Source of the DNA: Undibacterium sp. 5I1
Lineage (GTDB): Bacteria > Pseudomonadota > Gammaproteobacteria > Burkholderiales > Burkholderiaceae_D
Reading direction: 5' to 3'
Assembly (NCBI RefSeq): GCF_034314085.1
Contig: NZ_JAVIWI010000001.1
Coordinates: 3,410,001 to 3,474,000, forward strand
Length of the DNA stretch: 64,000 bases
Shown here: one piece after another, positions 49,452-58,785 of the stretch
Layout of the letters: every line of letters begins with the position of its first letter
Position numbering within the stretch: position 1 is the stretch's first letter
Translations under genes and position numbers: made by a program
Notes under the pieces: model-generated
What the model was told of the DNA's origin: nothing
The model's database searches: none
The model's input: only the letters and a program-made list of their open reading frames with translations

Positions 49452-50021
49452 ATGGACGCTGGCCAGCTGCATATCTGGCTCGCCGGCGTCGCGCGAAAAG
49501 ACGCAATTGCGTTTAGATCGCTTTATGATGCAACTTCTCCGAAACTGTTTGGCTTCGCGCTGCGTATATTAATTAAGCGCGAACTGGCGGAAGAAGTGTT
49601 GCAAGAGAGTTTTGTCAACATTTGGAACAATGCCGCCACTTATCAGGCCAGTTTGGCCGCGCCGATGACCTGGATGACGACCATTGTGCGTAACCGCGCT
49701 TTTGATCTGTTGCGCAGACTCGACCATGATGTAGAAATTGACGCGGATAACTTTGATATGGATGTCGTACACGCGCTAGAGAGCGGCGATCTCACCCCGA
49801 TACAGTCACTGGAAATGACTCAGGATGCCAAAGCACTGGCGTCATGTATGTCACGTCTGGAAGGTTTGCATCGTCAGGCAATGGCGTTGGCGTTTTTTCA
49901 CGATCTGTCACATAGCGAAGTAGCCGAACAAATGAAACTACCGATGGGCACTGTCAAGACCTGGATACGGCGCGGGCTGGATAAGCTACGCACCTGCCTT
50001 GGCAAAATGGAGATAGTATGA
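49452..50021 (+). CDS. ECF-type sigma factor (SigK-like)
   Basis: 189 aa from ATG 49452, MDAGQLHIWLAGVARKD; the longer frame from TTG 49359 is not supported. Region 2 (about 20-90) has FRSLYDATSPKLFGFALRIL and ELAEEVLQESFVNIW; region 4 (about 130-180) has the HTH SHSEVAEQMKLPMGTVKTWIRRGLDKLR. The next gene, an RskA-type anti-sigma factor, overlaps by 4 bp (ATGA), so it is the classic pair. Targets are unknown. Confidence 0.93.
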   Translation: MDAGQLHIWLAGVARKDAIAFRSLYDATSPKLFGFALRILIKRELAEEVLQESFVNIWNNAATYQASLAAPMTWMTTIVRNRAFDLLRRLDHDVEIDADNFDMDVVHALESGDLTPIQSLEMTQDAKALASCMSRLEGLHRQAMALAFFHDLSHSEVAEQMKLPMGTVKTWIRRGLDKLRTCLGKMEIV

Positions 50022-50734
50022 ATATCCAAAATAAGCCCAACTTGCAGCAAAAACTAGCGGCTGAATACGTACTTGGTACCTTACGCGGCGGCGCACGTCG
50101 ACGCTTTGAAGGCTGGCTCAACCGCGACGCACAATTACAGCAAGTGGTGCGCCAGTGGGAGGGCAATCTGCTACCAATGGCAGAATTTGCCAAAACTGCA
50201 CAACCAGCCAATAGCGTCTGGCAAAGTCTGGAAAAACGTCTGGGACTGAATCAAAGTGCCGACCGTTGGGCGTTCTGGCGCAATCTGCGCGAAGACCTCG
50301 CTTTCTGGCGTGGCTTGGGCATGTTCTCCACTGCGATGGCACTGGTCATGGTATCCGTCTTGTTGAGCAAACAAGTCGATCAAACCCTGCCGCCAACCAA
50401 TAGCTATGTAGCGACATTGTCCAATGACAAATCCGAACCGATAGCAGTGATCACAGGCGATATCAAACACAAGCAATTGATCGTGCATATCGTCAAAGCA
50501 CAAAATATTGCGGCAGATAAAAGTTTAGAATTATGGGCTGTCAGCAAAGCCGGGACGGTTAAATCACTGGGACTGGTCGCAGACAATGGCAATATTACGC
50601 TGCCTATGCCCGACAATATGAACAGCGACAACGTGCCGCTGCTGGCGGTGACGCTGGAACCTAAAGGTGGTTCAGGCAATCCTGAGAAACCGACCGGACC
50701 GATTGTCTTTAAAGGAAACTGGTTACTGATTTAA
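50018..50734 (+). CDS. Anti-sigma factor, RskA family
   Basis: 238 aa. An N-terminal anti-sigma domain (about 1-85; LQQKLAAEYVLGTLRGGARRRFEGWL), one transmembrane helix (about 98-117, GLGMFSTAMALVMVSVLLS) and a periplasmic RskA C-terminal domain (SLELWAVSKAGTVKSLG, GNWLLI). It should hold the sigma factor at the membrane until a stress-triggered proteolysis. Confidence 0.92.
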   Translation: MNIQNKPNLQQKLAAEYVLGTLRGGARRRFEGWLNRDAQLQQVVRQWEGNLLPMAEFAKTAQPANSVWQSLEKRLGLNQSADRWAFWRNLREDLAFWRGLGMFSTAMALVMVSVLLSKQVDQTLPPTNSYVATLSNDKSEPIAVITGDIKHKQLIVHIVKAQNIAADKSLELWAVSKAGTVKSLGLVADNGNITLPMPDNMNSDNVPLLAVTLEPKGGSGNPEKPTGPIVFKGNWLLI

Positions 50735-50763
50735 TTGTAGATGGATAGTTACCAATTAAACTG

Positions 50764-50801
50764 AAAAAGGAGCAAGTCGTCTTAGCGGCTTGCTCCTTTT
50801 T
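50764..50801 (+). terminator. Terminator of sigma/anti-sigma operon
   Basis: AAAAAGGAGCAAG (50764-50776) pairs with CTTGCTCCTTTTT (50789-50801). Confidence 0.9.
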
Positions 50802-50963
50802 GTTTTGGGCTAGTGGTTTCAAATACGAAGAGCAAACTCTATAGCATGTGTTCAAGAAAGAAAAAGCATCCTGCTTTTTGATTACCTGACGCTAAGTCGT
50901 TTATATACCTAGGCACCCCATGATAAAATTTCAACATCAAAAAATCATCTAACAGGATTCTCC

Positions 50964-52334
50964 ATGAACGTCGTTATTCTCGCTGCCGGTATGGGTAAAC
51001 GTATGCAATCTGCTTTGCCTAAAGTCTTGCATCCACTGGCTGGCAAACCCTTGTTATCGCATGTGATTGATACGGCGCGCAGTCTTGCCACTGATGCTGG
51101 CACGCATAATATTTGCGTGATTTATGGTCATGGCGGCGATCAGGTACCGAGCTTGATTGGCGCACCCGATTTACAGTTTGCCAAACAAGAACCGCAGCTT
51201 GGCACCGGACATGCCGTGGCGCAGGCCTCACCGGTGCTGGATGAAAAAGTACCGACCCTAGTGTTGTATGGCGACGTACCGCTGACCACAAGCGCTAGTT
51301 TGCAGCGACTGATTGCGGCGGCGGGTAGCGATAAGCTGGCGATTTTGACGGCAGACATGGACGACCCGACAGGTCTTGGTCGCATCGTGCGGGAAGGTGG
51401 CAAGATTGTGCGTATCGTCGAGCAAAAAGATGCCAGCGAAGCCGAGAAAGCCATTACCGAAATCAATACCGGCATCATCATCGCGCCGACTGCACAGCTA
51501 AAACAATGGCTGACCACGCTATCGAACAACAACGCGCAAGGCGAATACTATCTAACCGATATCGTCGCGCGTGCAGTCGCAGATGGCGTACCCGTTGTGT
51601 CAGCACAACCCGACGCCGTGTGGGAAACCCTGGGCGTGAATAGCAAAGTGCAGCTGGCGGAATTAGAACGCATCTATCAGCGTAATCTGGCGCAAAAATT
51701 ATTGGAGCAAGGTGTCACTTTGTTCGACCCGACCCGTATCGATATCCGTGGCAGCCTGACGTGCGGACGCGACGTGATGATTGATGTCGGCTGCGTGTTT
51801 GAAGGCAAAGTCACGCTGGAAGACGGCGTACAAATCGCAGCGCATTGTGTAATTAAAGATGCGCATATTGCGGCCGGTACGGTGATCAAACCGTTCTGCC
51901 ATATTGAAGATGCGACAGTCGGCGCGCAATCGCAGATAGGCCCGTATGCGCGACTGCGCCCCGGTACGACGCTGGCAGAAGATGTCCATGTGGGTAATTT
52001 TGTCGAGATCAAAAATAGCCAGGTTGCCGCACATAGCAAGGCCAATCACCTTGCGTATATTGGCGATGCCACCATCGGCAGCCGCGTCAACATCGGTGCC
52101 GGTACGATCACCTGCAATTACGATGGCGTGAATAAATTCCGCACGATAATTGAGGACGATGCATTTATCGGTAGCGACAGCCAACTGGTCGCACCAGTCC
52201 GCGTCGGCAAAGGTGCAACGCTGGCTGCCGGCACCACGCTGACCAAAGACGCGCCAGAGGGTAAATTGACGATCTCACGTGCAAGACAAATCACGCTAGA
52301 GAACTGGCAGCGCCCGGTAAAAATCAAGAAGTAA
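50964..52334 (+). CDS. glmU: Bifunctional GlmU (GlcN-1-P acetyltransferase / GlcNAc-1-P uridyltransferase)
   Basis: 456 aa. The N-terminal pyrophosphorylase domain shows LAAGMGKRM and [12 protein letters not shown]; the C-terminal left-handed beta-helix acetyltransferase domain contains hexapeptide repeats and [16 protein letters not shown]. It makes UDP-GlcNAc for cell wall and LPS. glmS, the first step of the same pathway, is 8.1 kb downstream. Monocistronic; repeat copy G follows in place of an obvious terminator. Confidence 0.98.
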   Translation: MNVVILAAGMGKRMQSALPKVLHPLAGKPLLSHVIDTARSLATDAGTHNICVIYGHGGDQVPSLIGAPDLQFAKQEPQLGTGHAVAQASPVLDEKVPTLVLYGDVPLTTSASLQRLIAAAGSDKLAILTADMDDPTGLGRIVREGGKIVRIVEQKDASEAEKAITEINTGIIIAPTAQLKQWLTTLSNNNAQGEYYLTDIVARAVADGVPVVSAQPDAVWETLGVNSKVQLAELERIYQRNLAQKLLEQGVTLFDPTRIDIRGSLTCGRDVMIDVGCVFEGKVTLEDGVQIAAHCVIKDAHIAAGTVIKPFCHIEDATVGAQSQIGPYARLRPGTTLAEDVHVGNFVEIKNSQVAAHSKANHLAYIGDATIGSRVNIGAGTITCNYDGVNKFRTIIEDDAFIGSDSQLVAPVRVGKGATLAAGTTLTKDAPEGKLTISRARQITLENWQRPVKIKK

Positions 52335-52360
52335 ATTACGCTGAAACCTGATTCAAAACC

Positions 52361-52444
52361 ATATACTCCCCTCATAAATTGATAAATATGACCTATTGTC
52401 CAGACTTTCTCTGGACAATTGAAAATACTACCTAGGAGTATATT
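52361..52444 (+). repeat. 84-85 bp dispersed element, copy G
   Basis: ATATACTCCCC here has lost its local partner, but the second hairpin is the best of all copies, ATTGTCCAGA with TCTGGACAAT (10 bp perfect). It ends AGGAGTATATT, complementary to ATATACTCC. It starts 26 bp after glmU. Confidence 0.88.
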
Positions 52445-52575
52445 ATTTAACCATAGTACAGTCCTGCTTTGATACTGCTGCAAAGCAGCCAGAAGTTGAC
52501 AGCAGCAAGCCTGCGGATTATGGTGAATAGAATTGATTTTTCCCTGCAACTACGTATGCCGATAGCGAGCTTCCG

Positions 52576-53271
52576 ATGAATGTTTTCCGCCCCCTTTTGC
52601 TCTGCGCTTTCATCCTGTCTGCCGTGTCTGCCCAACTGGCTAGGGCAGGTGATTTTGAAAATGGCGTTAGTTTTTATGAAGACCAAAACTACCCCGCTGC
52701 AGTTGCCGCATTTAGCAAAGCGGCAGAGCAAGGCAATGCGAATGCGCAATTCAATCTGGGTTTGATGTATGTCAATGGCGAAGGTGTGCAGCGTGATTAC
52801 GCCAAAGCGATGTCGCTCTACCAGCAAGCCGCGCAGCAAGACAATGTGCGTGCACAAGTCAATTTGGGGCGTATGTATGCCAAAGGTCTGGGCGTGGTGC
52901 AAGACTATGCCAAGGCAATGCAATGGTATAAAAAAGCAGCGGAAGCAGGCTATGCCGATGCGCAATACAGTCTGGGCACGATGTTAGCTAGCGGGATTGG
53001 TACTCGCCAGGATTTTCGGCAAGCCAAATATTATTTACAGCTGGCAGCGGATCAGGGCAATGCCAGCGCCCAATACCAGCTTGGCTTGCTCTACCTCAAA
53101 GGGAATGGCGTGCCACAAAATAGTGTCGAGGCATATAAATGGTTTAGCCTGGCAGGTGAATACGACGCTGCCGCGATGTACCGCCAATATGCCGAGAAAA
53201 AAATGAGCCAAGCGCAAATCGACGAGGCCAAACAATTAGCCGCAGAATGGAAGCCAGAATCTGGCAAATAG
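52576..53271 (+). CDS. Sel1-repeat secreted protein
   Basis: 231 aa. Signal peptide about 1-24 (LARA), then about four Sel1 repeats: QFNLGLMYVNGEGVQRDYAK, QVNLGRMYAKGLGVVQDYAK, QYSLGTMLASGIGTRQDFRQ and QYQLGLLYLKGNGVPQNSVE, each with the typical G-x-G. A short charged tail follows. Sel1 proteins are scaffolds for protein interactions; the partner is unknown. Confidence 0.93.
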   Translation: MNVFRPLLLCAFILSAVSAQLARAGDFENGVSFYEDQNYPAAVAAFSKAAEQGNANAQFNLGLMYVNGEGVQRDYAKAMSLYQQAAQQDNVRAQVNLGRMYAKGLGVVQDYAKAMQWYKKAAEAGYADAQYSLGTMLASGIGTRQDFRQAKYYLQLAADQGNASAQYQLGLLYLKGNGVPQNSVEAYKWFSLAGEYDAAAMYRQYAEKKMSQAQIDEAKQLAAEWKPESGK

Positions 53272-53667
53272 GTTTGCACGACTCGACCTAAACTCAGCTC
53301 AACTGAACTGAACTGAACTAAAGCCAACTCAACATAGCCCAACTGAGTTGAGCCAAATCCAAACTGGTTCGCACTCGCTGCCGCTGACCCAAACGAAAAA
53401 TGAACAAGAATAGCGACGGGCAATCCTTGTTGTTTTTCAACACGCTCCCGACAACTACCGACATTCAGGCGGGCATTGAAAGCCAATTGAAGGTTTACGA
53501 TGCTACGATCGATCGTGACTGACGCATAGTTAGAGCATAAATAGAATGCGCAGTTATATGCTTGCTGAGACACCAGCGACAAAGACGGCAACGCCGTACC
53601 AATCGCCTGAGAAAAACAGAACGCCCAGCGAGTTCAGCAGCACTAACCACCATCGGGAGACAAGAAA
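53272..53667. other. Intergenic region with simple repeats
   Basis: 396 bp before the porin. AACTG repeated at about 53300-53319 and the nearby inverted AACTGAGTTGAG (53341-53352) are the only structures seen. Confidence 0.5.
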
Positions 53668-54735
53668 ATGCACACTAAAACAATCTGCAAGGCCGTCAGT
53701 ATCGTCCTGCTGCCACTAGCCATCGCCAACTCAGCATCCGCACAAAGCAATGTGTCGGTATATGGCTTAATCGATGCCAATATTGGCTACACCAATAATT
53801 CTGACGCTAACAAAAATAGCGCGTTCAAACTCAATAGCGGCGGCATGAACACATCCCGCCTGGGCTTTCGGGGGAATGAAGATTTGGGTGGCGGATTAAA
53901 AGCCATCTGGCAATTGGAAGGCGGCGTCATTCTCGACACGGGCACATCAGACGGCGATCTGTTTGGGCGTCAGGCCAATGTCGGGTTGCAAGGCGATTTT
54001 GGCCGTATCGTTGCCGGGCGCTCTTACAGCACGACTTATGATTTTATTTTGCCCTTTGATCCGCTAGGCTACGCACCCCAATATTCTTGGGCGACCTCGG
54101 CTGGCGCTACCGGTGGCCGCAAAGACGGTATGTTGACGGGCACCTCCAACATGGTGAAATACCAATTTGATGGTAGCGGTTTTAAATTGGGCGCAACCTA
54201 TGGGTTGGGTGAAGTCGCGGGCGACACATCGGCCAGCGCTAAATTATCACTCGCCGCCAGTATGAGCAGCGGGCCATTCTCAGCGGTTGCGGTGTATGAC
54301 CAGGTAAATGGTGCACTCGCCGCCAATGGTGCGATTGATAAAGCCAAAACAATCCATCTTGCGGCGTCTTACGAAATCGATGCCGCGAAATTATTCCTCG
54401 CTTATCGCAACTACAAAAAGACACTGGCAACTGGCGCAACTGATTTACGTAGTGATCTGATTTGGGCAGGCCTTAATTATCAATTAACACCGTCGTGGAT
54501 TTTGACAGGCGTGTACTACTATCAGGACATCAAAAACTTACCGGCAGGTGCCGATGCTGATCCAAGCCTGACCGTCGTGCGCGCCAGATATGCATTATCT
54601 AAACGCACCGACCTGTATGTCGCCGCAGCTTATGCCAAAGCGTCCAACAATAAATTAGTCGGGGTGTCACGTGATGACGCTGGATTTGCCAGCACCCAAA
54701 ATGCAGCGACATTTGGGATTCAACACCGATTTTAA
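53668..54735 (+). CDS. Gram-negative porin
   Basis: 355-aa beta-barrel outer-membrane porin of the betaproteobacterial OmpC-like family. Signal peptide about 1-25 (ANSASA), start of barrel SNVSVYGLIDANIGYTNN, the RQANVGLQGDFGRIVAGRSYST segment typical of loop 3/barrel start, and a terminal Phe (FGIQHRF) used by the BAM assembly complex. It provides diffusion of small solutes. GGGAGAC precedes the start. Confidence 0.95.
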   Translation: MHTKTICKAVSIVLLPLAIANSASAQSNVSVYGLIDANIGYTNNSDANKNSAFKLNSGGMNTSRLGFRGNEDLGGGLKAIWQLEGGVILDTGTSDGDLFGRQANVGLQGDFGRIVAGRSYSTTYDFILPFDPLGYAPQYSWATSAGATGGRKDGMLTGTSNMVKYQFDGSGFKLGATYGLGEVAGDTSASAKLSLAASMSSGPFSAVAVYDQVNGALAANGAIDKAKTIHLAASYEIDAAKLFLAYRNYKKTLATGATDLRSDLIWAGLNYQLTPSWILTGVYYYQDIKNLPAGADADPSLTVVRARYALSKRTDLYVAAAYAKASNNKLVGVSRDDAGFASTQNAATFGIQHRF

Positions 54736-54777
54736 TTATGTTAAAACTTAAAAACTTGAATAGCGGTTAAGTAAAAA

Positions 54778-54814
54778 AGCCAGACAGGATCTGCTGATCT
54801 GGTCTGGCTTTTTT
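54778..54814. terminator. Terminator between porin and YciI gene
   Basis: AGCCAGAC (54778-54785) pairs with GTCTGGCT (54802-54809) with T-runs on both strands, serving convergent genes. Confidence 0.85.
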
Positions 54815-54830
54815 AGTTTACATTAAAGTA

Positions 54831-55124
54831 CTAACTCGCAGGTAGCAAACCCGCAAACATCTCCGCCGTCATCGACGGGACAAATTCAGTAATCTCAAAA
54901 CTCGCTACATCACCGGTAAAAAACGGATCTTCCTGAACGATGGATTCGATCTTTGCGCGGTCCATGCTATTGGCTAAAATCACGCCGCCACTGCGTGGTA
55001 CTTTGCGGCCAGCCAATACAAATACGCCGCTGTCGAAATAGCTTTTCAGATAGTCCCGATGCGGCGTCATGAGAGCATCGACTTCGGGAATGGATTTGGT
55101 ATAGGTAATTGAGATGATGAACAT
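54831..55124 (-). CDS. YciI family protein
   Basis: 97 aa from the ATG at 55124 (a TTG at 55145 is in frame but MFIISITYTKSIPEVDAL is the normal YciI start). Ferredoxin-like fold: HRDYLKSYFDSGVFVLAGRKVPRSGGVILANSMDRAKIESIVQEDPF, with the conserved His-Asp pair. YciI proteins are small enzymes or ligand binders of unclear role. Confidence 0.9.
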   Translation of the reverse strand: MFIISITYTKSIPEVDALMTPHRDYLKSYFDSGVFVLAGRKVPRSGGVILANSMDRAKIESIVQEDPFFTGDVASFEITEFVPSMTAEMFAGLLPAS

Positions 55125-55228
55125 TCGGTTTCCAAGTCTGGGCAATAGTGTGTGCTGAATAAAGTGGTTGCGCGCTACGTCACTAGCTTACGTAAAAACA
55201 AATTAGCTGTCTATCTGCCCAATAAAAA

Positions 55229-55256
55229 AGCCAGGCAAACTGTGATCTGCCTGGCT
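55229..55256 (-). terminator. Terminator of the SDR operon
   Basis: AGCCAGGCA (55229-55237) pairs with TGCCTGGCT (55248-55256); on the minus strand it is followed by a T-run. Confidence 0.85.
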
Positions 55257-55311
55257 ACTTATTTAGCAACAATATCAGCAACGATATCAGCAAAAAATTG
55301 ACTTTCTATTT

Positions 55312-56148
55312 TTAATGCGGCCTGACCTCGTCCTTTAACGCCGCCATCGCCATCTTCTCGACCAGACCTGGTGCAATCAGTTTTAGCCAGCGTAGCAATT
55401 TGCCTTTGCCCGACATGACGACGTCGCGCTGTCTTTGCTCCATCCCTGAAATGATCAGACTGGCGCATTCTTCTACCGACATCGCATCGTCTTCCTTTAA
55501 GCCGCTGCTACCTGCTGCCACACCGGCTGCGTTATAGCCGCGATAACGGATTTGGGTGGCAACTACGCCCGGATAAGCGATGGTGACTGCGACGCCTGCG
55601 TTCTTAACTTCCAGACGTAAGCTTTCAAAAAAACCATTCATCGCAAATTTGCTGGTGCAATAGGCGGTACGTCCCGGAATGCCCATCAAGCCAGCCAGAG
55701 ATGACACGGCGACGATATTGCCACGGCTTGCTTTGATATGCGGCAAAGCGGCGTGAGTACACCAGATGCTGCCCCACAGATTGATACGGAACAGTTCTTC
55801 ATACCAGCCCAGATCGCTGACATCGGACAACAAGGCTTGCGCGGATTTGCCTGCGTTATTGATAAGCGCATCAATCCGGCCAAAGTGATCAACCGTGCGC
55901 TGTATCAGTTGCTGACATTGCGCCTGATCGCCGACATCGGTTTTTACCACTAGCGTTGCACTGCCGAGCTGCTGACATTCTGCCGCGACCGCATCCAACA
56001 TAGCCTCATTGCGCGCAGCCAATACCAAGCCAAGTTTGCTGCCATAAGTTTTGGCAAGCTGCCTCGCCACTTCTGCACCGATGCCATCAGAGCTACCAGT
56101 AATGATGACGACTTTGGATGTGGAAGCTGACTTTGCAGCCCCGCTCAT
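55312..56148 (-). CDS. SDR family oxidoreductase
   Basis: 278 aa. Nucleotide site GSSDGIG, NNAGK (near residue 96), the catalytic Ser in SSLAG and Tyr-x3-Lys in YCTSK. Longer C-terminal tail than simple SDRs, ending in a cationic stretch. The 5-prime end overlaps the upstream class II aldolase by 4 bp, and the HD-domain gene precedes that, so the three form an operon. Substrate not known. Confidence 0.9.
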   Translation of the reverse strand: MSGAAKSASTSKVVIITGSSDGIGAEVARQLAKTYGSKLGLVLAARNEAMLDAVAAECQQLGSATLVVKTDVGDQAQCQQLIQRTVDHFGRIDALINNAGKSAQALLSDVSDLGWYEELFRINLWGSIWCTHAALPHIKASRGNIVAVSSLAGLMGIPGRTAYCTSKFAMNGFFESLRLEVKNAGVAVTIAYPGVVATQIRYRGYNAAGVAAGSSGLKEDDAMSVEECASLIISGMEQRQRDVVMSGKGKLLRWLKLIAPGLVEKMAMAALKDEVRPH

Positions 56149-56909
56149 AACTTATAACTTTCATCCGTACGATCCAATTTACGGATCAATGATGGCCATA
56201 CAAATGCACCGCCAAGACCGCCGGTTTGTACCCGCATGGCTTCTGCCACGCCTTTGACAATCAATGGATTGACTTGCGTCAACTCGCCACCTGCTTGTGC
56301 CGACAATTGAATCTGGCATGTCGCCTCAAAGGTGTACATGGAGAGGAAGGCATCAGCGATAGATTTACCAGCAACCAGCAAACCGTGATTGCGCAACATC
56401 AGGAAATTTGCTCTGCCCATATCGGCTTGCAAACGCGGTTTTTCTTCATCACGGAAAGCGACGCCTTCGTATTCGTGATACGCCAATGAAGCCAGTACAA
56501 AAGTCGATTGCTGCGAGATGGGCAGTACGCCGCATTTTTGCGCACTAACCGCCACACCGGCGCGGGTATGCGTGTGCAAGACGCATTGCACATCGTCACG
56601 CGCTTCATGCACGGCACTGTGGATGACAAAACCGGCAGGATTAACCGGGAAAGGTGAGTCAATAATTTTGTTGCATTGCTGATCGACTTTTACCAGCGAA
56701 GAGGCGTTGATTTCATCAAACATCAGGCCATAAGGATTGATCAGAAAATGATGTTCCGGGCCAGGGATACGGGCAGTGATATGAGTAAATACCAGATCGC
56801 TCCAGCCATACACGGCGACCAGACGGTAGCAAGCGGCAAGATCAACACGGAGCTGCCATTCTTCTGCGCTGACTTGATCTTTAATTGAGGGAATATGCAT
56901 GTGTGTCAT
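56145..56909 (-). CDS. Class II aldolase/adducin family protein
   Basis: 254 aa. The zinc ligands of the fold appear as HTHTR (VLHTHTRAGVAVSAQ) and a further His in LMLRNHGLLV. Family members cleave or release small sugar-acid or hydroxy-ketone substrates, while animal adducin is structural. It lies between the HD-domain gene (48-bp gap) and the SDR (4-bp overlap). Start ATG 56909; the second ATG six bases on is possible. Confidence 0.9.
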   Translation of the reverse strand: MTHMHIPSIKDQVSAEEWQLRVDLAACYRLVAVYGWSDLVFTHITARIPGPEHHFLINPYGLMFDEINASSLVKVDQQCNKIIDSPFPVNPAGFVIHSAVHEARDDVQCVLHTHTRAGVAVSAQKCGVLPISQQSTFVLASLAYHEYEGVAFRDEEKPRLQADMGRANFLMLRNHGLLVAGKSIADAFLSMYTFEATCQIQLSAQAGGELTQVNPLIVKGVAEAMRVQTGGLGGAFVWPSLIRKLDRTDESYKL

Positions 56910-56957
56910 TTTGATCTCCTAATTTTATGATGGAATTTTAAAACGGTATTGCTACGT

Positions 56958-57536
56958 TTACTCTGTCAATGCCGCTTTGTAAATCGTGTTGCGTGGCTTG
57001 GCAAAAAAGCGCCTGAGCATGGGTTCAAATTCGCTGATGGGCAAGGTCTCTGCTGTGGCATCGAAGGCGGGATTATCGTACAGCTCGCAAAAACTAGCGG
57101 TATGTTCAAAATGAGGATGGGTACGAAATTGCTCGCGCATATCTTTGTCCATACCAATATGGTGGAAAAAATAGTGCCCCTGAAAAATCCCATGATGCTG
57201 CACCATCCACAGATTAGCATCACTGGCAAAGGGCTTGAGAATCGCCGCTGCTATATCAGGGTGATTAAACGATCCCAGAGTGTCGCCGATGTCATGCAAC
57301 AAAGCGCAGACGACGTAATCTTCATCGCGCCCATCGCGCCAGGCGCGGGTAGCTGTTTGCAACGAGTGGGTGTAGCGGTCAATCGGAAAGCCACCGTAGT
57401 CGCCTTCCAGAATCTGCAAGTGCTTGATCACGCGATCCGACAAGCCTTTAGAAAACTGCATAAACTCGGCACCAATCACTTGCCAGTCTTGCTGTGTACT
57501 GTCCTGCATGCGGACGAAATTTGCACGGGTAGTCAT
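56958..57536 (-). CDS. HD-domain protein, PhnZ/MIOX-like oxygenase candidate
   Basis: 192 aa from ATG 57536 (GGAG 11-14 nt upstream); a longer frame to 57605 is open but less likely. HD metal ligands: His57, His81-Asp82 (LLHDIGD), then His92, His114/115 and His125/126, more histidines than a plain HD hydrolase, as in the mixed-valent diiron oxygenases PhnZ and MIOX. It starts the aldolase-SDR operon. Assignment as oxygenase rather than phosphohydrolase is an inference. Confidence 0.75.
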   Translation of the reverse strand: MTTRANFVRMQDSTQQDWQVIGAEFMQFSKGLSDRVIKHLQILEGDYGGFPIDRYTHSLQTATRAWRDGRDEDYVVCALLHDIGDTLGSFNHPDIAAAILKPFASDANLWMVQHHGIFQGHYFFHHIGMDKDMREQFRTHPHFEHTASFCELYDNPAFDATAETLPISEFEPMLRRFFAKPRNTIYKAALTE

Positions 57537-57671
57537 TTGTCTCACTCCAGTTAATTTTTCTTTGGTGCCTACACCATACAACCAGGCTACACTGCAAACT
57601 GTCAAATTATTTACAATTGGAATTTAAGTCCCATTCACCGATAATCACAACAAAACCACCATCGAGCCAGC

Positions 57672-58349
57672 ATGAACGCGCATCTTGATTTGTTACCGCA
57701 ACTATCCAATAACCCATGGTTTGGCTCTTTGCCCTTGCGTGATCGCAAGAGCATGCTCAGCGCGGTCGAGCTGCTGCGCTTGCGCCCGGGTGAAATGCTG
57801 TTCCGCCAAGGCGATGCGCCGGGTGGGTTTTATGCCGTGCTGTCGGGCACGATCAAAATGTCGACCTTGAGCGAGGCGGGTAAAGAAGCAATTTTGGTGG
57901 TGCTGGAAAGCGGCACCTGGTTTGGCGAAATCTCCTTAATTGATCACCAGCCACGTACGCATGATGCAACCGCGATGGGGCCAACCGAGATTTTGGTACT
58001 GCCGCGCAGCGTGTTTGCGAGCTTAATGCAGCGGCCGGTTTTTGCTTTTGCGATTAGTAGTATGTTGGCAGCGAGAATCCGTTTGCTCTACGGCATAGTA
58101 GAAGACGCCACGCTGCGATCAACCCCGGCCCGCATCGCACGGCGATTATTACTGCTGGCGCACGGCGACGCGAGTATGGCAAAAGATGCGCGCCCCAAAG
58201 TAACGGTATCGCAAGAATCGCTGGCAATGATGCTGGGGATTACGCGGCAAACCCTGTCTAAAGAACTCAAATTATTAGTGCAACAAGGCGTCATCCAGCT
58301 TGGCTATCGCTGTATAGAAATTATCGCCGAAGATAAATTATCTAAATAA
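57672..58349 (+). CDS. Crp/Fnr family regulator
   Basis: 225 aa: cyclic-nucleotide-binding fold (about 20-130; PGEMLFRQGDAPGGFYAVLSGTIKM, GTWFGEISLIDHQPRTHDATA) and a Crp HTH (VSQESLAMMLGITRQTLSKELKLL). The N-terminal cysteines of FNR are absent, so it is not an oxygen-sensing FeS protein; a cAMP-like or small ligand is likely. Divergent from the HD-domain gene with 135 bp between, so it may control that operon. Confidence 0.92.
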   Translation: MNAHLDLLPQLSNNPWFGSLPLRDRKSMLSAVELLRLRPGEMLFRQGDAPGGFYAVLSGTIKMSTLSEAGKEAILVVLESGTWFGEISLIDHQPRTHDATAMGPTEILVLPRSVFASLMQRPVFAFAISSMLAARIRLLYGIVEDATLRSTPARIARRLLLLAHGDASMAKDARPKVTVSQESLAMMLGITRQTLSKELKLLVQQGVIQLGYRCIEIIAEDKLSK

Positions 58350-58785
58350 ATATCAGCATAAAACGACACTCATGAGGGTTTATTGGACATGTGCCGGGTT
58401 GCGTGCTGATGTCGCATATTGGCATCAATAAGCTATCAATTTATTTCTTTACCTATCTGAATGGCGCTCTTGATTTAAATATACTCCTAATATGTATATA
58501 TTGATCGTCCATATAATCATTGGACAATTGGCTTATTTTCATAAAAATAATGGGGAGTATATTGTTTTTATGGGGATCACGTCTTTTTAACAGTGCAAAT
58601 ATTTTAATCAATGCTTGTAGATACGTCTCGGTGTTGCGACAATTCAATTGCGGCACGAGCAGCGATAGCCTATGTTTATGGAGTGGTGTAGATGGCTGAT
58701 AGCGATGGCTGACAGCACCCGCTATCAGCGTAGGTTTAAGCTGACTTAGTGGTGACTACAGTTCCCGACAAGGCAAGGCAATACA
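58350..58785. other. Intergenic region with repeat copy H
   Basis: 436 bp; the only structure seen is copy H (58479-58563). AGGCAAGG before 58786 is the ribosome site of the next gene. Confidence 0.55.
58479..58563 (+). repeat. 84-85 bp dispersed element, copy H
   Basis: ATATACT-CCTAATA-TGTATAT (six of seven pairs), ATCGTCCA with TTGGACAAT, end GGGGAGTATATT. It lies 220 bp before the solute-binding gene. Confidence 0.88.
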
